From positions 2,914,001 through 2,978,000 of the forward strand of contig NZ_JAUSYK010000001.1 of assembly GCF_030816855.1 (NCBI RefSeq): 64,000 nucleotides of DNA, read 5' to 3'. Position numbers and translations under genes: made by a program. Positions 37,858 through 47,985 of this stretch are shown piece by piece. Under the pieces are notes generated by a model, which saw only the letters and a program-made list of their open reading frames with translations, was not told where the DNA came from and searched no databases. Origin of the DNA: Arthrobacter sp. B3I4 (GTDB lineage: Bacteria; Actinomycetota; Actinomycetes; Actinomycetales; Micrococcaceae). The first letter of the stretch is position 1, and every line of letters starts with the position of its first letter.

Positions 37858-38633
37858 CGGCGGGCCTCCGCAGCGGCGGGAGCTGCAGGGGGTGCGGGGG
37901 CTTCGGTCGCGTCCGCGGACCAGACGAGGCCGGCGAAGCGGCCGGTGGACTTGTTGCGGCGGTAGGAGAAGAGTTTTTCATCCTCCCTGGTGCAGCCGCC
38001 GGAATACTCCACGGCCACGCCCTCCGCCGCTAGCTGGCTGCGCACCCCGGCGGGCAGGTCCAGCCCCGGCGTGCCCTGGGCGGTGATGCACCAGGCTGCG
38101 GGGACAACCGCGGCCACTTCCGCGCGCAGCGATTCCGGGACTTCGTAGCACTGCCCGCAGATGGACGGCCCGATCCAGGCGGCGATGTTCACGGCGCCGA
38201 GCTCCCGCATACGCGCGACGGCGGCGGGAATGACGCCGGCGGCCATTCCGGGCCGGCCGGCATGGACAGCGCCGAAGACCGGCGCCGCGCCGTCCGCGGG
38301 GCCCTCGCCCACCAGCACGACGGGCACACAGTCCGCGACCAGCACCGCTAGCGGCTCTCCCGCTGCGACCAGGGCGTCTGCGGTCGGGGCGGGGCCAGGC
38401 TCGGTTCCGGCCGCGGGCTCCCCCGCTGCGCAGACCACGGCCACGTCGTTGCCGTGCACCTGGTTCATGAACCGGAAACCTCGGGAGTCGAGCCCGGCCG
38501 TCTCAGCGAGCCGCCCGCGGCGTTGCTGCACGGCCGCGGGGTCGTCCCCTACATGGAGCGCCAGGTTCCCTGCCGCAGTGTCCGTGAAAGCGACCCAGAC
38601 CCCGGGCCGCACCTCAGCCCGCCAGGAGAACAC
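37854..38633 (-). CDS. Laccase-domain protein (YlmD/YfiH family)
   Basis: Members were called polyphenol oxidases but act as purine nucleoside phosphorylase/adenosine deaminase-like enzymes or peptidoglycan quality-control factors. The 259-residue protein has the metal-site pieces QVHGNDV, LVADCVPVV and SICGQCYEV. The third usual piece, HAGWRG, reads HAGRPG here. Start is GTG at 38633, after a terminator that follows ftsZ. Confidence 0.9.
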   Translation of the reverse strand: MFSWRAEVRPGVWVAFTDTAAGNLALHVGDDPAAVQQRRGRLAETAGLDSRGFRFMNQVHGNDVAVVCAAGEPAAGTEPGPAPTADALVAAGEPLAVLVADCVPVVLVGEGPADGAAPVFGAVHAGRPGMAAGVIPAAVARMRELGAVNIAAWIGPSICGQCYEVPESLRAEVAAVVPAAWCITAQGTPGLDLPAGVRSQLAAEGVAVEYSGGCTREDEKLFSYRRNKSTGRFAGLVWSADATEAPAPPAAPAAAEARR

Positions 38634-38695
38634 TCAGCACACCGCCAGATTCAAAACCATGAAAAACTTCATACCCACTACCGTAACGTGCACCA

Positions 38696-38736
38696 AAGCA
38701 CCATGGCACCGCCCTAAGGGCAGTGCCATGGTGCTT
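38696..38736 (-). terminator. Terminator after ftsZ
   Basis: Arms AAGCACCATGGCAC (38696-38709) and GTGCCATGGTGCTT (38723-38736) pair over 14 bp, with an inner GCCC/GGGC extension. Confidence 0.85.
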
Positions 38737-38759
38737 GTCGCTGAGGGCCGAACGGGGCC

Positions 38760-39974
38760 CTACTTCAGGAAGTCGGGGACATCCAGATCGTCGGAGTGGC
38801 GGCCGGAGAGGTCCGGCTCGACCACCGAGGGCAGGTCGACGTCGAAACCCGAGTCGGCGGGCACGGCGGAGGGCCGCTGCTGGCCCCAGTTGCTCAGCCC
38901 GGAGGCGCCGACGCCGGCATGCAGGGGCTGGACCTGCGCGGAGGCAGGGGCCTGAGCCGGGGCGGGAGCCGGGGCTGCGGGCCGCGCCGGTGCGGGCTGC
39001 GACTGGTCCATCGACGGCGAAGTGGCCTTGACGTCGTCGAACCCGGCCGCGATCACGGTGACGCGGGCTTCGTCGCCCAGGGCGTCGTCGATCACGGCAC
39101 CGAAGATGATGTTGGCCTCCGGGTGCGCGACCTCCTGAACCAGGCGCGCGGCCTCATTGATCTCAAACAGGCCCAAGTCCGAGCCGCCCTGGATGGAAAG
39201 CAGCACGCCGTGGGCGCCGTCGATGGACGCTTCCAGCAGCGGCGAGGCGATCGCCAGCTCGGCGGCCTTGACCGCGCGGTCTTCACCGCGCGCCGAACCG
39301 ATACCCATCAGGGCCGAGCCGGCGCCCTGCATCACGGACTTGACGTCGGCGAAGTCAAGGTTGATCAGGCCCGGTGTGGTGATCAGGTCGGTGATGCCTT
39401 GCACGCCGGAGAGCAGCACCTGGTCGGCGGAGCGGAAGGCGTCCAGCACCGAGACGTTGCGGTCGCTGATCGAGAGCAGCCGGTCGTTCGGGATGACGAT
39501 CAGGGTGTCGACCTCGTCGCGGAGCGCGTCGATGCCGGCTTCGGCGGAACCGGCGCGGCGGCGTCCCTCGAAGGTGAAGGGGCGGGTAACGACGCCGATT
39601 GTCAGGGCACCGAGCGAGCGGGCGATGCGTGCCACGACGGGCGCGCCGCCGGTACCGGTGCCGCCACCCTCACCGGCGGTAACGAACACCATGTCGGCGC
39701 CGCGGATCACCTCTTCGATCTCGTCGGCGTGGTCCTCCGCAGCCTGCCGGCCGACCTCAGGATTCGCACCGGCTCCCAGGCCGCGGGTCAGCTCTCGGCC
39801 AACATCGAGCTTGACGTCGGCGTCTGACATCAACAGCGCCTGCGCGTCGGTGTTGATGGCGATGAATTCGACGCCGCGAAGGCCGACCTCAATCATGCGG
39901 TTGACTGCGTTCACGCCACCGCCGCCGATGCCGACGACCTTGATGACGGCCAAGTAATTCTGCGGAGCTGCCAC
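38760..39974 (-). CDS. ftsZ: Cell division protein FtsZ
   Basis: Tubulin-like GTPase that forms the Z ring. The 404-residue protein has the nucleotide-binding start [16 protein letters not shown], the tubulin signature [13 protein letters not shown], the T7-loop [11 protein letters not shown] and a Pro/Ala-rich linker ending in the conserved C-terminal peptide DLDVPDFLK that binds SepF and FtsW. The frame extends upstream to 40022; the GTG at 39974 ([12 protein letters not shown]) is chosen from homologues and an AAGGGA site. The 197-bp gap to ftsQ is the ftsZ promoter region. Confidence 0.98.
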   Translation of the reverse strand: MAAPQNYLAVIKVVGIGGGGVNAVNRMIEVGLRGVEFIAINTDAQALLMSDADVKLDVGRELTRGLGAGANPEVGRQAAEDHADEIEEVIRGADMVFVTAGEGGGTGTGGAPVVARIARSLGALTIGVVTRPFTFEGRRRAGSAEAGIDALRDEVDTLIVIPNDRLLSISDRNVSVLDAFRSADQVLLSGVQGITDLITTPGLINLDFADVKSVMQGAGSALMGIGSARGEDRAVKAAELAIASPLLEASIDGAHGVLLSIQGGSDLGLFEINEAARLVQEVAHPEANIIFGAVIDDALGDEARVTVIAAGFDDVKATSPSMDQSQPAPARPAAPAPAPAQAPASAQVQPLHAGVGASGLSNWGQQRPSAVPADSGFDVDLPSVVEPDLSGRHSDDLDVPDFLK

Positions 39975-40019
39975 GTTACGTGTCCCTTGTTCGTGTTCTA
40001 TTGCGAAAACTGATGGAGT

Positions 40020-40100
40020 CAAGCTTGAAGCTTGCGACCTTAACCCTCGAGTTGAAGGTTATAGTTATGTCAACTAACTCTTGTTGGAACGCTATTTCCT
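40020..40100 (-). promoter_or_regulatory. ftsZ promoter region with palindromes
   Basis: An AT-rich stretch between ftsQ and ftsZ holds a minus-strand TTGACA near 40070 and a TATAAC near 40060, too close to be one promoter but possibly parts of overlapping ones. CAAGCTTGAAGCTTG (40020-40034) is a palindrome with 7-bp arms. ACCTTAACCCTCGAG (from 40038) with TTGAAGGT forms a second, imperfect one. Confidence 0.4.
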
Positions 40101-40171
40101 ATGCCCGGGACATTCAATGACCGGCTCCGCGTGTCGCGGTAATACCGGGCAATTGCCCCGTGGTTCTGCGT

Positions 40172-41086
40172 TCACTGTCTGGTGACCGGATGCCGGGGCG
40201 CGCTGACGTCATAGGTCCGGACCGGGTTTTTCGGGTCCGCCGGAGCCTTCAGCAGGGCCGCGAGCACCCTTGCCTTGAGCTCCTTCTCCCCCGCGTTGCC
40301 CCACACGATGGTCTGTCCGTCCACGAGCCTAAGTTCGACGGCGTCGACGGACTTGGCGGAGGCGTCGGAGAGCCGCGCGAGCACGTCCGGCGGCAGGGCC
40401 CCGAGGACTCCGGTGATGGCATGGAAGAGCTCCTGCGGCAGTGCGCCTCCCCCGCTGTCGATGACCGGAAGTTTGACGGTGGCGGGATCGGCGGTGGTAC
40501 CGAGCTGGACGCCGTCCGGGTCCACCAACTGGAAGGACGCGCCCTGCTTGAGCAGCGCCACCGGAACCCGCTCGATGACGTGCACCTGCAGGGTCGACGG
40601 CGGGCGGGCCTGGCTGGTCACTGCTTTGACTTGGACGAGGGGCTGCAGCAAGGCGCGTACGTCCTCGTCGCTGACCTGCGGCAGGGGTTTGCCCTGCAGC
40701 GGCGCCAGCGCGGCGGTGACCTGGTCGGTGCTGAGCAGCCGGGTGCCCTCGACGCTGACCGTCCGGACCGCCAGCCACGGCGAGTACACGGCTGCCGCAA
40801 GGATTCCCGCGACCACGACGGCGATGACCGCGACCGTGCTGAGCACTATCCGGCGGCGGCGTTTGGCTTTGGGCTCGGGGAAGGACAGCACGTTGCCGCG
40901 CCCGGGAGAACCTGCACCCAGGGCGGTGGCGCCGGAGTGCGCCGCACCCGCGGCCGGAGAGGCTGCGGAGTCCGACTTGGACGCCGAGATCACGTCCGGC
41001 TGCCCGCCGGAAGGCCGCCCGGAGGCGGGCCCGGAGCCGGTGCCGCGCGGGCCCGGGGTGTAGCTGGGCCGCCGCGTGCTAGGCAT
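40172..41086 (-). CDS. ftsQ: Cell division protein FtsQ
   Basis: Single-pass divisome protein linking FtsL/FtsB-type proteins to the septal synthase. The 304-residue protein has a long Ser/Gly/Ala-rich cytoplasmic tail (about 1-90), one membrane helix (about 91-115, IVLSTVAVIAVVVAGIL), a POTRA domain beginning VRTVSVEGTRLLSTDQV and the beta domain. The frame is open to 41254, but MPSTRRPSYTPG at 41086, overlapping the murC stop by eight bases, is the better start. Confidence 0.95.
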   Translation of the reverse strand: MPSTRRPSYTPGPRGTGSGPASGRPSGGQPDVISASKSDSAASPAAGAAHSGATALGAGSPGRGNVLSFPEPKAKRRRRIVLSTVAVIAVVVAGILAAAVYSPWLAVRTVSVEGTRLLSTDQVTAALAPLQGKPLPQVSDEDVRALLQPLVQVKAVTSQARPPSTLQVHVIERVPVALLKQGASFQLVDPDGVQLGTTADPATVKLPVIDSGGGALPQELFHAITGVLGALPPDVLARLSDASAKSVDAVELRLVDGQTIVWGNAGEKELKARVLAALLKAPADPKNPVRTYDVSAPRHPVTRQ

Positions 41087-42491
41087 CCGGAGCCTCCGCG
41101 GCGAGTGCCTGGACAATGAGCGGGCCGTAGGCGGTGACGTCGCCGGCGCCGGCGGTGAGCACAATGTCCCCCGGCGCGGCGGCGTCAAGCACCGCCCGGA
41201 CGGCTTCCTCGCCCGGGCCGGCGAGCCGCCCGCGGGGGCCGAGGTGGTCCGCAATCAGCAGGCTGGTGACGCCCGGGATGGGGTCTTCCCTGGCCGGGTA
41301 GATGTCCAGCACCAGGGCCGTGTCGGCGGTGTTGAGCGCTTCGGCGAACTCCTGCGCGAATTCCCGGGTCCGTGAAAACAGATGCGGCTGGAACAGGACG
41401 TGGACCCGGTGCTCACCGGCGACCGAGCGGGCCGCGGCGAGGGCCGCCCGCACCTCGGTGGGATGGTGGGCGTAGTCGTCGTAGACCCGCACGCCGCGGC
41501 CCGCACCCTTGAATTCGAAGCGGCGGGAGGCTCCGGAGAAGGCGGCGAGGGCGCCGGCGGCAGTCCCGGGAGCGATCCCGAGGTCCAGCGCCACGGCGAA
41601 GGCCGCGGCCGCGTTCAGCGCGTTGTGCCGGCCCGGGACCTGGAGTTCGACGGCGAAGCGTCCTGCCGGGGTGGAGATCCAGACGTCGCCGGGCCCGCCG
41701 TCGTGCAGGATGATGTCGGCGTCTGCCGACGTGCCGTAGAGGACAACCCGTGTAGTGGCGCGTTCCCGGGCGCGCAGCGCCAGGGCGCGGGCGCCGTCGT
41801 CGTCCGCGCAGGCGACCAGCAGGCCGTCCGCGGGGAGCAGGGCGGCGAAGCGGTCGAAAGACTCGTAGACCGCTTCTGCGGTGCCGTAGTGATCCAAGTG
41901 GTCCGGTTCAACGTTGGTCACGACGGCGATCTGCGGGCGGTAGTTCAGGAACGACCCGTCCGATTCGTCAGCCTCCGCGACGAAGACCGGAGAGGTCCCG
42001 GAGGCTGCGTTCACGCCCAGGGCCGGGACGTTGGCGCCGATGGCGAAGGACGGGTCCAGCCCGGCGCCCTGCAGGAGCACGGTAATCATGGACGTTGTGG
42101 TGGATTTGCCGTGGGTGCCTGCCACCGCGATGGCGGTGTCCTGCCCCATGATGGCGGCCAGCGCTTCGGAGCGGTGCAGCACCGGCAGTCCGGCGGCGCG
42201 GGCCGCGGCCAGCTCCGGGTTGTCCGGCCGGATGGCCGAGCCCGCCACGACGGTCTGGGCGTCCCCCACATTGGTGGCGTCGTAGCCGACGGCGATCCGG
42301 GCGCCGGCCGCGGCGAGCTCCGCCATGACCGGCAGATCCTTCGCGTCGGAGCCGCTCACGGGCAGGCCGCGGGCCACCATGACGCGCGCGACGGCCGACA
42401 TGCCTACGCCGCCGATGCCGATGAAGTGCACCCGTCCCAGCGAGTCCTGGGTGCGGGCCGCCGGCGGGGTGTCGTGCTGGGTCTGGGACAT
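41079..42491 (-). CDS. murC: UDP-N-acetylmuramate-L-alanine ligase
   Basis: Adds L-alanine to UDP-MurNAc with ATP. The 470-residue protein has the Rossmann-like start HFIGIGGVGMSA, the ATP loop VAGTHGKSTTTSM, and ANVEPDHLDHYG. A GTG at 42521 overlaps the murG stop (GTGA), but the ATG at 42491 has a better AGGAAG site nine bases away; both starts are possible. Confidence 0.97.
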   Translation of the reverse strand: MSQTQHDTPPAARTQDSLGRVHFIGIGGVGMSAVARVMVARGLPVSGSDAKDLPVMAELAAAGARIAVGYDATNVGDAQTVVAGSAIRPDNPELAAARAAGLPVLHRSEALAAIMGQDTAIAVAGTHGKSTTTSMITVLLQGAGLDPSFAIGANVPALGVNAASGTSPVFVAEADESDGSFLNYRPQIAVVTNVEPDHLDHYGTAEAVYESFDRFAALLPADGLLVACADDDGARALALRARERATTRVVLYGTSADADIILHDGGPGDVWISTPAGRFAVELQVPGRHNALNAAAAFAVALDLGIAPGTAAGALAAFSGASRRFEFKGAGRGVRVYDDYAHHPTEVRAALAAARSVAGEHRVHVLFQPHLFSRTREFAQEFAEALNTADTALVLDIYPAREDPIPGVTSLLIADHLGPRGRLAGPGEEAVRAVLDAAAPGDIVLTAGAGDVTAYGPLIVQALAAEAPDA

Positions 42492-42517
42492 TGGTTTGCT
42501 GCTTCCTGCCGTGCCGG

Positions 42518-43672
42518 TCACTGCTCGGGCTCGCTGTTGGAAAGGCCGCTGCGCGTTCGGTGCCCGGCGCCGGAGGCCGCGGCCTCGAGGACCAGGGCGG
42601 CCATCCGCCGGTCGGCGTCGCGGATGCCGAGCTGTTCGGCGGCGGCGGCCATCCGGTCCAGCCGGGCGCTGTCGCCCAGCAGCGGAATGATGTTCGCGCT
42701 GACCCAGCCGGCGTCGAAGCCGGCGTCATCGACTACCAGCGCGGCGCCGGCGTTGACCAGGCCGTCGGCGTTGAGGGCCTGTTCGCCGTTGCCGATCGGC
42801 AGCGGGACGAAGACTGCCGGGAGACCGACGGCGGCAACCTCGCAGACGGTGGCAGCGCCCGAGCGTGCCAGCAGCAGGTCGGCCGCGGCGTAGGCCAGTT
42901 CCATGCCGTCGACGTATTCGACCTGGCGGTAGCCCGGCGCGGCGAGTAAAACGCCGTTGGCGTCATGGACGGTCTTGCCCCGCCCGGTGATGTGCAGGGT
43001 CTGGATCCCCGCCTCGGCGAGGGCTGCCACGGAGGCGGCGACCGCGCGGTTGATGCTTTGCGCCCCGGACGAGCCGCCGGTGACGATCAGGGTGGGCGTA
43101 TCCTGCGCCAGCCCGAGGGCGGTGCGTGCGGCGGAGCGGGCCGCCGCCCGGTCCAGGTTGGAGATCTCGCGCCGCATCGGCATGCCGACGTGCCGCGCTC
43201 CCCGGATCCGGGTGGCCGCGAACGCCACCGCCACGTGCCGGCTCAGCCGGGCACCGACGCGGTTCGCGAGCCCTGCCCGGGTGTTGGCCTCATGCACCAC
43301 GATCGGGATTCTGCGGCGCCAGGCGGCCAGATAGAGCGGGGTGCAGACGTACCCGCCGACACCGACCAAGACGTCCGCCCGGGCCCCGTCCAGAATGGTC
43401 CCGGCCTGCCGCACCGCGCCGGCAAGCTTGCCGGGCAGCCGCAGCAGTTCCAGTGACGGCTTGCGCGGAAACGGTACCCGGCTGACGGTGGCGAGCTCCA
43501 GCCCGGCGGCAGGAACCAGCCGGGCCTCCATGCCGCCGGGGGTTCCCACGGCAAGCAGCCGCGCGTCGGGGCGGACCTCCTGGACGGCATTGGCGATGGC
43601 CAGCAGCGGGCTGATGTGCCCGGCGGTGCCGCCGCCGGCGAGCACGACGGACAGGGACGATTCGGTCTTCAT
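42518..43672 (-). CDS. murG: Lipid II synthase (UDP-GlcNAc:MurNAc-pentapeptide glycosyltransferase)
   Basis: Adds GlcNAc to lipid I at the inner membrane face. The 384-residue GT28 enzyme has [14 protein letters not shown] at the N-terminus, [39 protein letters not shown] and [15 protein letters not shown], the sugar-nucleotide signature. It follows ftsW by four bases. Confidence 0.97.
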   Translation of the reverse strand: MKTESSLSVVLAGGGTAGHISPLLAIANAVQEVRPDARLLAVGTPGGMEARLVPAAGLELATVSRVPFPRKPSLELLRLPGKLAGAVRQAGTILDGARADVLVGVGGYVCTPLYLAAWRRRIPIVVHEANTRAGLANRVGARLSRHVAVAFAATRIRGARHVGMPMRREISNLDRAAARSAARTALGLAQDTPTLIVTGGSSGAQSINRAVAASVAALAEAGIQTLHITGRGKTVHDANGVLLAAPGYRQVEYVDGMELAYAAADLLLARSGAATVCEVAAVGLPAVFVPLPIGNGEQALNADGLVNAGAALVVDDAGFDAGWVSANIIPLLGDSARLDRMAAAAEQLGIRDADRRMAALVLEAAASGAGHRTRSGLSNSEPEQ

Positions 43673-43676
43673 GGGG

Positions 43677-45290
43677 CTAGGTACGCTTTCGTGCGGGGTT
43701 CTTGGGGGCGGGGGTCCTGGTGCCGGGCTTCCGGACTGCCGTGCTTCCCGCCGTCGTGCGCTGGCCGGACGCCGCAGCAGCCGGCGTCCGGGCCCCGGTC
43801 ACCTTGACCGCCGGGGCTTTAACTGCCGGGGCTTTGGCGGGCACCTTGACGGCCCGCGACTTGGCGGGCGCTGCTGCTGCCGGGGCTTTGGCGGCCCGCC
43901 GTGCCGCCGCCCGCTTGCGCAGGGCGGCGGCGAATCCGGCAGGGCCGAACCGAATGAGCCTCTTCGGCTGTATGTCCGGATCCATCTGCGCCCTGGCCAG
44001 GGACAACACGACGCCGATGGCGCACAGGGACATGAGCAGGGCCGAGCCGCCGTAGGAAATGAACGGCAGCGGGATGCCGACGACGGGCAGCAGCCCGGTT
44101 ACGACGGCCATGTTGACGGACGCCTGGCCCAGCAGCCACACCATGATGGCACCGGCGAGCACGCGGTGGAACAGGCCCTGCTGCGCGACCACCACGCGGT
44201 AGATCGCGGTGCCGAGGATTGCGAAGAGGAGCAGGACGACGATGGTGCCGATCAGGCCGAGCTCTTCGCCGATGATGGCGAAGATGAAGTCGTTGTGGGC
44301 TTCGGGGATCCAGCTGTACTTTTGCCGGCTCTGACCCAGCCCCACACCGAACCAGCCGCCGGACGCGAGAGCGTAGAGGCCGTTGGTGGACTGGTAGTTC
44401 ACGTCCGAACCGTCGGCGCAGGTCTGCCCGGTCCAGGACAGGATGCGGCAGACGCGGTTCGGGCTGGTGATGGCGAGCACGATGGTGCCGACCGCCAGGA
44501 CGATGCCGGCGATGCCGAACAGGTACAGCCGCACCCCTGCGAAGTACAGGGCCGCGGCGGTGATCAGCATGACGATCATGGCGGTGCCCAGGTCGTTGCC
44601 CATCAGGATCAGGCCGATCACTCCGGCCGCTCCCGGGATGACCACGGGGACGAGAGCGTGTTTGGCCTGATGAAGGAGCTTGGCTTTGGCGTGCAGCACC
44701 GTCGCCATCCAGAGCGCCAGCGCCAGTTTGGCCGCCTCGGAGGGCTGGAAAGTGAAGGGCCCGACGTCGATCCAGTTCTGGTTGCCCAAAGCGCTTCGTC
44801 CCACCAGGAGCACCAGGACCAGCAGCACGAAGGAGAGGATGATGGCGAACCACGCGCCGCGTTTGAGCCAGACGACGTTCACCCGGGAGAGGACGAACAT
44901 GCAGAACAGTCCGATCCCCGCGAAAAGGCCCTGCTTGCCGGCTGCCGAGTAAGCCGACTCCCCCGCGGCGATCGCTTCCACGCTGGAGGCGGACAGCACC
45001 ATCATGATTCCGATCGCGGTCAGCGCGAGGGTTGAGCCAAGGATGAGGTAGTAGGTGGAACCGTTCCGGGATTTGCCGGTGCCTTCGAGGGCAGACCAGA
45101 AGCCCCGGTACCAGTCCCGGACGCGGGTTGCCGGGGTGGGACGGAAACCGGCAGCAGTTGCTCCCGCGCTGGCGGGCCTGACGGCGCGGGCGCCGGCTTT
45201 GTTGCCTGTTGGGTTGCCTGGTTTTCCGGCTGGTTTTCCACCTGCGGCGGGGGTCCGTGCCGCGGCGGAACGGGTGGGCGTGCTGACCAT
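43677..45290 (-). CDS. ftsW: Septal peptidoglycan polymerase FtsW
   Basis: SEDS glycosyltransferase paired with FtsI. The 537-residue protein has about ten helices (residues 80-420). The SEDS pieces [25 protein letters not shown]-like [11 protein letters not shown] and the [18 protein letters not shown] segment are present. Both ends are extended: about 60 residues of Ala/Gly/Pro at the start, and a C-terminal Lys/Pro/Ala tail of about 80 residues with [17 protein letters not shown] repeats. It starts three bases after the murD stop. Confidence 0.97.
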   Translation of the reverse strand: MVSTPTRSAAARTPAAGGKPAGKPGNPTGNKAGARAVRPASAGATAAGFRPTPATRVRDWYRGFWSALEGTGKSRNGSTYYLILGSTLALTAIGIMMVLSASSVEAIAAGESAYSAAGKQGLFAGIGLFCMFVLSRVNVVWLKRGAWFAIILSFVLLVLVLLVGRSALGNQNWIDVGPFTFQPSEAAKLALALWMATVLHAKAKLLHQAKHALVPVVIPGAAGVIGLILMGNDLGTAMIVMLITAAALYFAGVRLYLFGIAGIVLAVGTIVLAITSPNRVCRILSWTGQTCADGSDVNYQSTNGLYALASGGWFGVGLGQSRQKYSWIPEAHNDFIFAIIGEELGLIGTIVVLLLFAILGTAIYRVVVAQQGLFHRVLAGAIMVWLLGQASVNMAVVTGLLPVVGIPLPFISYGGSALLMSLCAIGVVLSLARAQMDPDIQPKRLIRFGPAGFAAALRKRAAARRAAKAPAAAAPAKSRAVKVPAKAPAVKAPAVKVTGARTPAAAASGQRTTAGSTAVRKPGTRTPAPKNPARKRT

Positions 45291-45292
45291 TG

Positions 45293-46879
45293 CTACTCCT
45301 CGGTGGTCTGAGCCTGCCCTTCCACGAGCTCGCGGACAGCTTCGATGAAGGCGTCGCCACGGTGAGCATAGGAAGAGAACTGATCCATGGACGCAGCCGC
45401 CGGGGCCAGCAGCACAGTGTCCCCGGAGGTGGCCAGCTGTGCGGCTGAAGCAACGGCCCGCGCCATCACAGTCTCGCCGAAAATCGGCGAGGGGCCTGCG
45501 TCGGCGTTGGCCGTTCCGGCAGTCTGCTCCGTTTCAGTTTCGCCCTTGGCGTGGCCGATCACGGGGACATCGGGCGCGTGTCGCTGCAGTGAAGCCAGCA
45601 GACCCGAGGAGTCAGCGCCGATCAGCACGACGGCCTTGAGCCGGCGGGCGTTGTCGCGGACCAGTGAGTCGTAATTCACACCCTTGGACAGGCCGCCGGC
45701 GATCCATACGACGTTCTCGAAGGCGGAGAGCGAGGCCGCTGCCGCGTGCGGGTTGGTGGCCTTGGAGTCGTTGATCCAGAGCACGCCCTCGTGCCGGGCG
45801 ACCGGCTGGATGCGGTGGTCCCCCGGCAGGTAGTTCTGCAGCCCCTGCCGCACCGCGGCCGGCGCCACCCCGTAGGCACGCACGAGCGCAGCGGCGGCGA
45901 GGGCGTTGGCAACCATATGCCGTGGCGCCACGGGTCCGAGGTCGGACATCGCGGCAAGTTCGGCGGCGCTGTCCTTGCGTTCGGGAATGAAGGCCCGGTC
46001 CACCAGGAGGCCCTCGACCACGCCGAGCATGCTGATGGCCGGCACGAGTGTCGTGAAGCCCACGGCGCGGCAGCCCTCGACGACGTCGGCGTCCTCGACC
46101 ATGCGTTCGGTTTCGATCTGCTCCGCGTTGTAGATGCAGGCTTTCTGCGTGCGCTCATAGACCCTGGCCTTGTCGGCCAGGTACGAGTCGTAGGAGCCGT
46201 GCCAGTCGACGTGGTCCTCGGCGACGTTGAGGCAGACGCTGGCCAGCGGCGACACGGAGTGGCTCCAGTGCAGCTGGAAGCTGGAAAGCTCGACGGCGAA
46301 GACGTCGTAGTCCACCGGGTCCCGGAGCGCGTCCAGGATCGGTGTGCCGACGTTGCCGACGGCGATGGCCTTGAGCCCGGCGGCCTGCAGCATCGATTCG
46401 GTCAGCCCGACCGTCGTCGTCTTGCCGTTGGTGCCGGTGATGGTGAGCCAGTCCGCCGTCTTGCGTCCCTTGCGTTCGCGGACCCGCCAGGCGAGTTCCA
46501 CGTCGCCCCAGACCGGGATGTGGGCGCGGGCCGCGGCGGCGAGCAGGGCCTGGTCCGGCCGCCAGCCCGGCGACGTGACGATCAGGTCGGGCGTTTCGCC
46601 GTCGACCCTGGGCACCGTGTTCACGGCTTCCTCGCCCAGCAGCACAGCGGCGGCGCCGACGATCCGGAGCGTGTCCGCCTGCGCCCGCGCCTTCGCGCTG
46701 TCCGCCGCGTCCACGACGACGACGCGGGCCCCGAGCTCGATCAGGGTGTCCGCGGCCGCGAAGCCGGAGATTCCGATGCCGGTGACCACCACGCGGAGGC
46801 CCGCCCAGTCCGCGTCCCAGCTGGTGAGGTGCTCGAGCCGGGGTGAGCTGGCCAGCGGCTCGGGGATCGCGCCGCTCAC
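45293..46879 (-). CDS. murD: UDP-N-acetylmuramoyl-L-alanine-D-glutamate ligase
   Basis: Adds D-glutamate. The 528-residue protein has [17 protein letters not shown], the ATP loop [21 protein letters not shown] and [11 protein letters not shown]. The open frame extends far upstream inside mraY in another frame, so the GTG at 46879, overlapping the mraY stop as GTGA, is taken as start. ATG at 46894 is an alternative. Confidence 0.96.
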   Translation of the reverse strand: MSGAIPEPLASSPRLEHLTSWDADWAGLRVVVTGIGISGFAAADTLIELGARVVVVDAADSAKARAQADTLRIVGAAAVLLGEEAVNTVPRVDGETPDLIVTSPGWRPDQALLAAAARAHIPVWGDVELAWRVRERKGRKTADWLTITGTNGKTTTVGLTESMLQAAGLKAIAVGNVGTPILDALRDPVDYDVFAVELSSFQLHWSHSVSPLASVCLNVAEDHVDWHGSYDSYLADKARVYERTQKACIYNAEQIETERMVEDADVVEGCRAVGFTTLVPAISMLGVVEGLLVDRAFIPERKDSAAELAAMSDLGPVAPRHMVANALAAAALVRAYGVAPAAVRQGLQNYLPGDHRIQPVARHEGVLWINDSKATNPHAAAASLSAFENVVWIAGGLSKGVNYDSLVRDNARRLKAVVLIGADSSGLLASLQRHAPDVPVIGHAKGETETEQTAGTANADAGPSPIFGETVMARAVASAAQLATSGDTVLLAPAAASMDQFSSYAHRGDAFIEAVRELVEGQAQTTEE

Positions 46880-47985
46880 AGCAGCACCACCCATTCGGCG
46901 TAGAAGATCCCCAGGCCGGCGGCGACGAAGAGCCCGCAGAGGATCCAGAACCGGACCACGACGGTGACTTCGGCCCAGCCTTTGAGTTCGAAGTGGTGCT
47001 GCAGGGGTGCCATCTTGAAGAAGCGCTTTCCCTTGGTGACCTTGAAGTAACCCACCTGGATGATGACCGAGAGGGTGATGAGGACGAACAGGCCGCCGAT
47101 GAAGGCGAGCAGCAGTTCGGTGCGGGACAGGACGGCGAAGCCGGCGACGGCGCCGCCGATCGCCAGCGAACCGGTGTCGCCCATGAAGATCTTCGCCGGC
47201 GAGGTGTTCCACCACAGGAACCCGACCAGCGCGGCGCTGAGGATCGCGGCGAGCAGCGCAAGGTCGAGCGGGTCCCGGACGGTGTAGCAGCCGCTGCCGG
47301 CTTGCCGCGGGGATCCGCAGGACTGGTTGCTTTGCCAGATCCCAATCAGCGTGTACGCGCCGAACACCATGATCGATGCGCCGGCGGCGAGGCCGTCGAG
47401 CCCGTCGGTGAGGTTCACGCCGTTGGTGGCGGCGGTGACGATCAGGTTGGACCACAGCACGAACAGGATGGCCCCGAGCACGGTGCCGCCGAAAGCGAGG
47501 TTCAGCCAGGGAATGTCGCGGACCAGGGAGATCTGGTACGACGCCGGGGTGACGCCGTTGGCATTCGGGAAGTTCAGTGCCAGAAGCGCGAAGGCGATGC
47601 CGACGGCGGCCTGCAGGATCAGTTTGGCCTTGGCGTTCAGGCCCAGGCTGCGCTGCGCGGAGATCTTGATGAAGTCGTCCAGGAACCCGACCAGCCCCAT
47701 GCCCACCATGAGGAAGAGCAACAGCAGGGCCGAGGCGGACGGACCCGGCGAGTCCGGGTTCAACATCCACATGATGAGGTGCGTGATGCCGTAGCTGGCC
47801 AGCACCGCGACCACAACCACCGTGCCGCCCATCGTGGGCGTGCCGCGCTTGGTGTGGTGCGAGGTGGGGCCGTCGTCACGGATGAACTGCCCGTAGCCCT
47901 TGCGGACCAGGAAGCGGATGAACAGCGGGGTTCCGAGGAAAGAGAGCAGCAGGGCAAGTCCGGAGCCCGTCAGCAGAGCGATCAC
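46876..47985 (-). CDS. mraY: Phospho-N-acetylmuramoyl-pentapeptide transferase
   Basis: Membrane enzyme that makes lipid I on undecaprenyl phosphate. The 369-residue protein has about ten helices, the [12 protein letters not shown] motif near residue 44, [12 protein letters not shown] with catalytic aspartates, and the C-terminal [13 protein letters not shown]. The GTG start overlaps the murF stop (GTGA). Confidence 0.98.
   Translation of the reverse strand: MIALLTGSGLALLLSFLGTPLFIRFLVRKGYGQFIRDDGPTSHHTKRGTPTMGGTVVVVAVLASYGITHLIMWMLNPDSPGPSASALLLLFLMVGMGLVGFLDDFIKISAQRSLGLNAKAKLILQAAVGIAFALLALNFPNANGVTPASYQISLVRDIPWLNLAFGGTVLGAILFVLWSNLIVTAATNGVNLTDGLDGLAAGASIMVFGAYTLIGIWQSNQSCGSPRQAGSGCYTVRDPLDLALLAAILSAALVGFLWWNTSPAKIFMGDTGSLAIGGAVAGFAVLSRTELLLAFIGGLFVLITLSVIIQVGYFKVTKGKRFFKMAPLQHHFELKGWAEVTVVVRFWILCGLFVAAGLGIFYAEWVVLL

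Noticed and set aside
46880-47770. Upstream extension of the murD frame
   Set aside because: The extension reads mraY in the wrong frame; MurD homologues start near the GTG at 46879.
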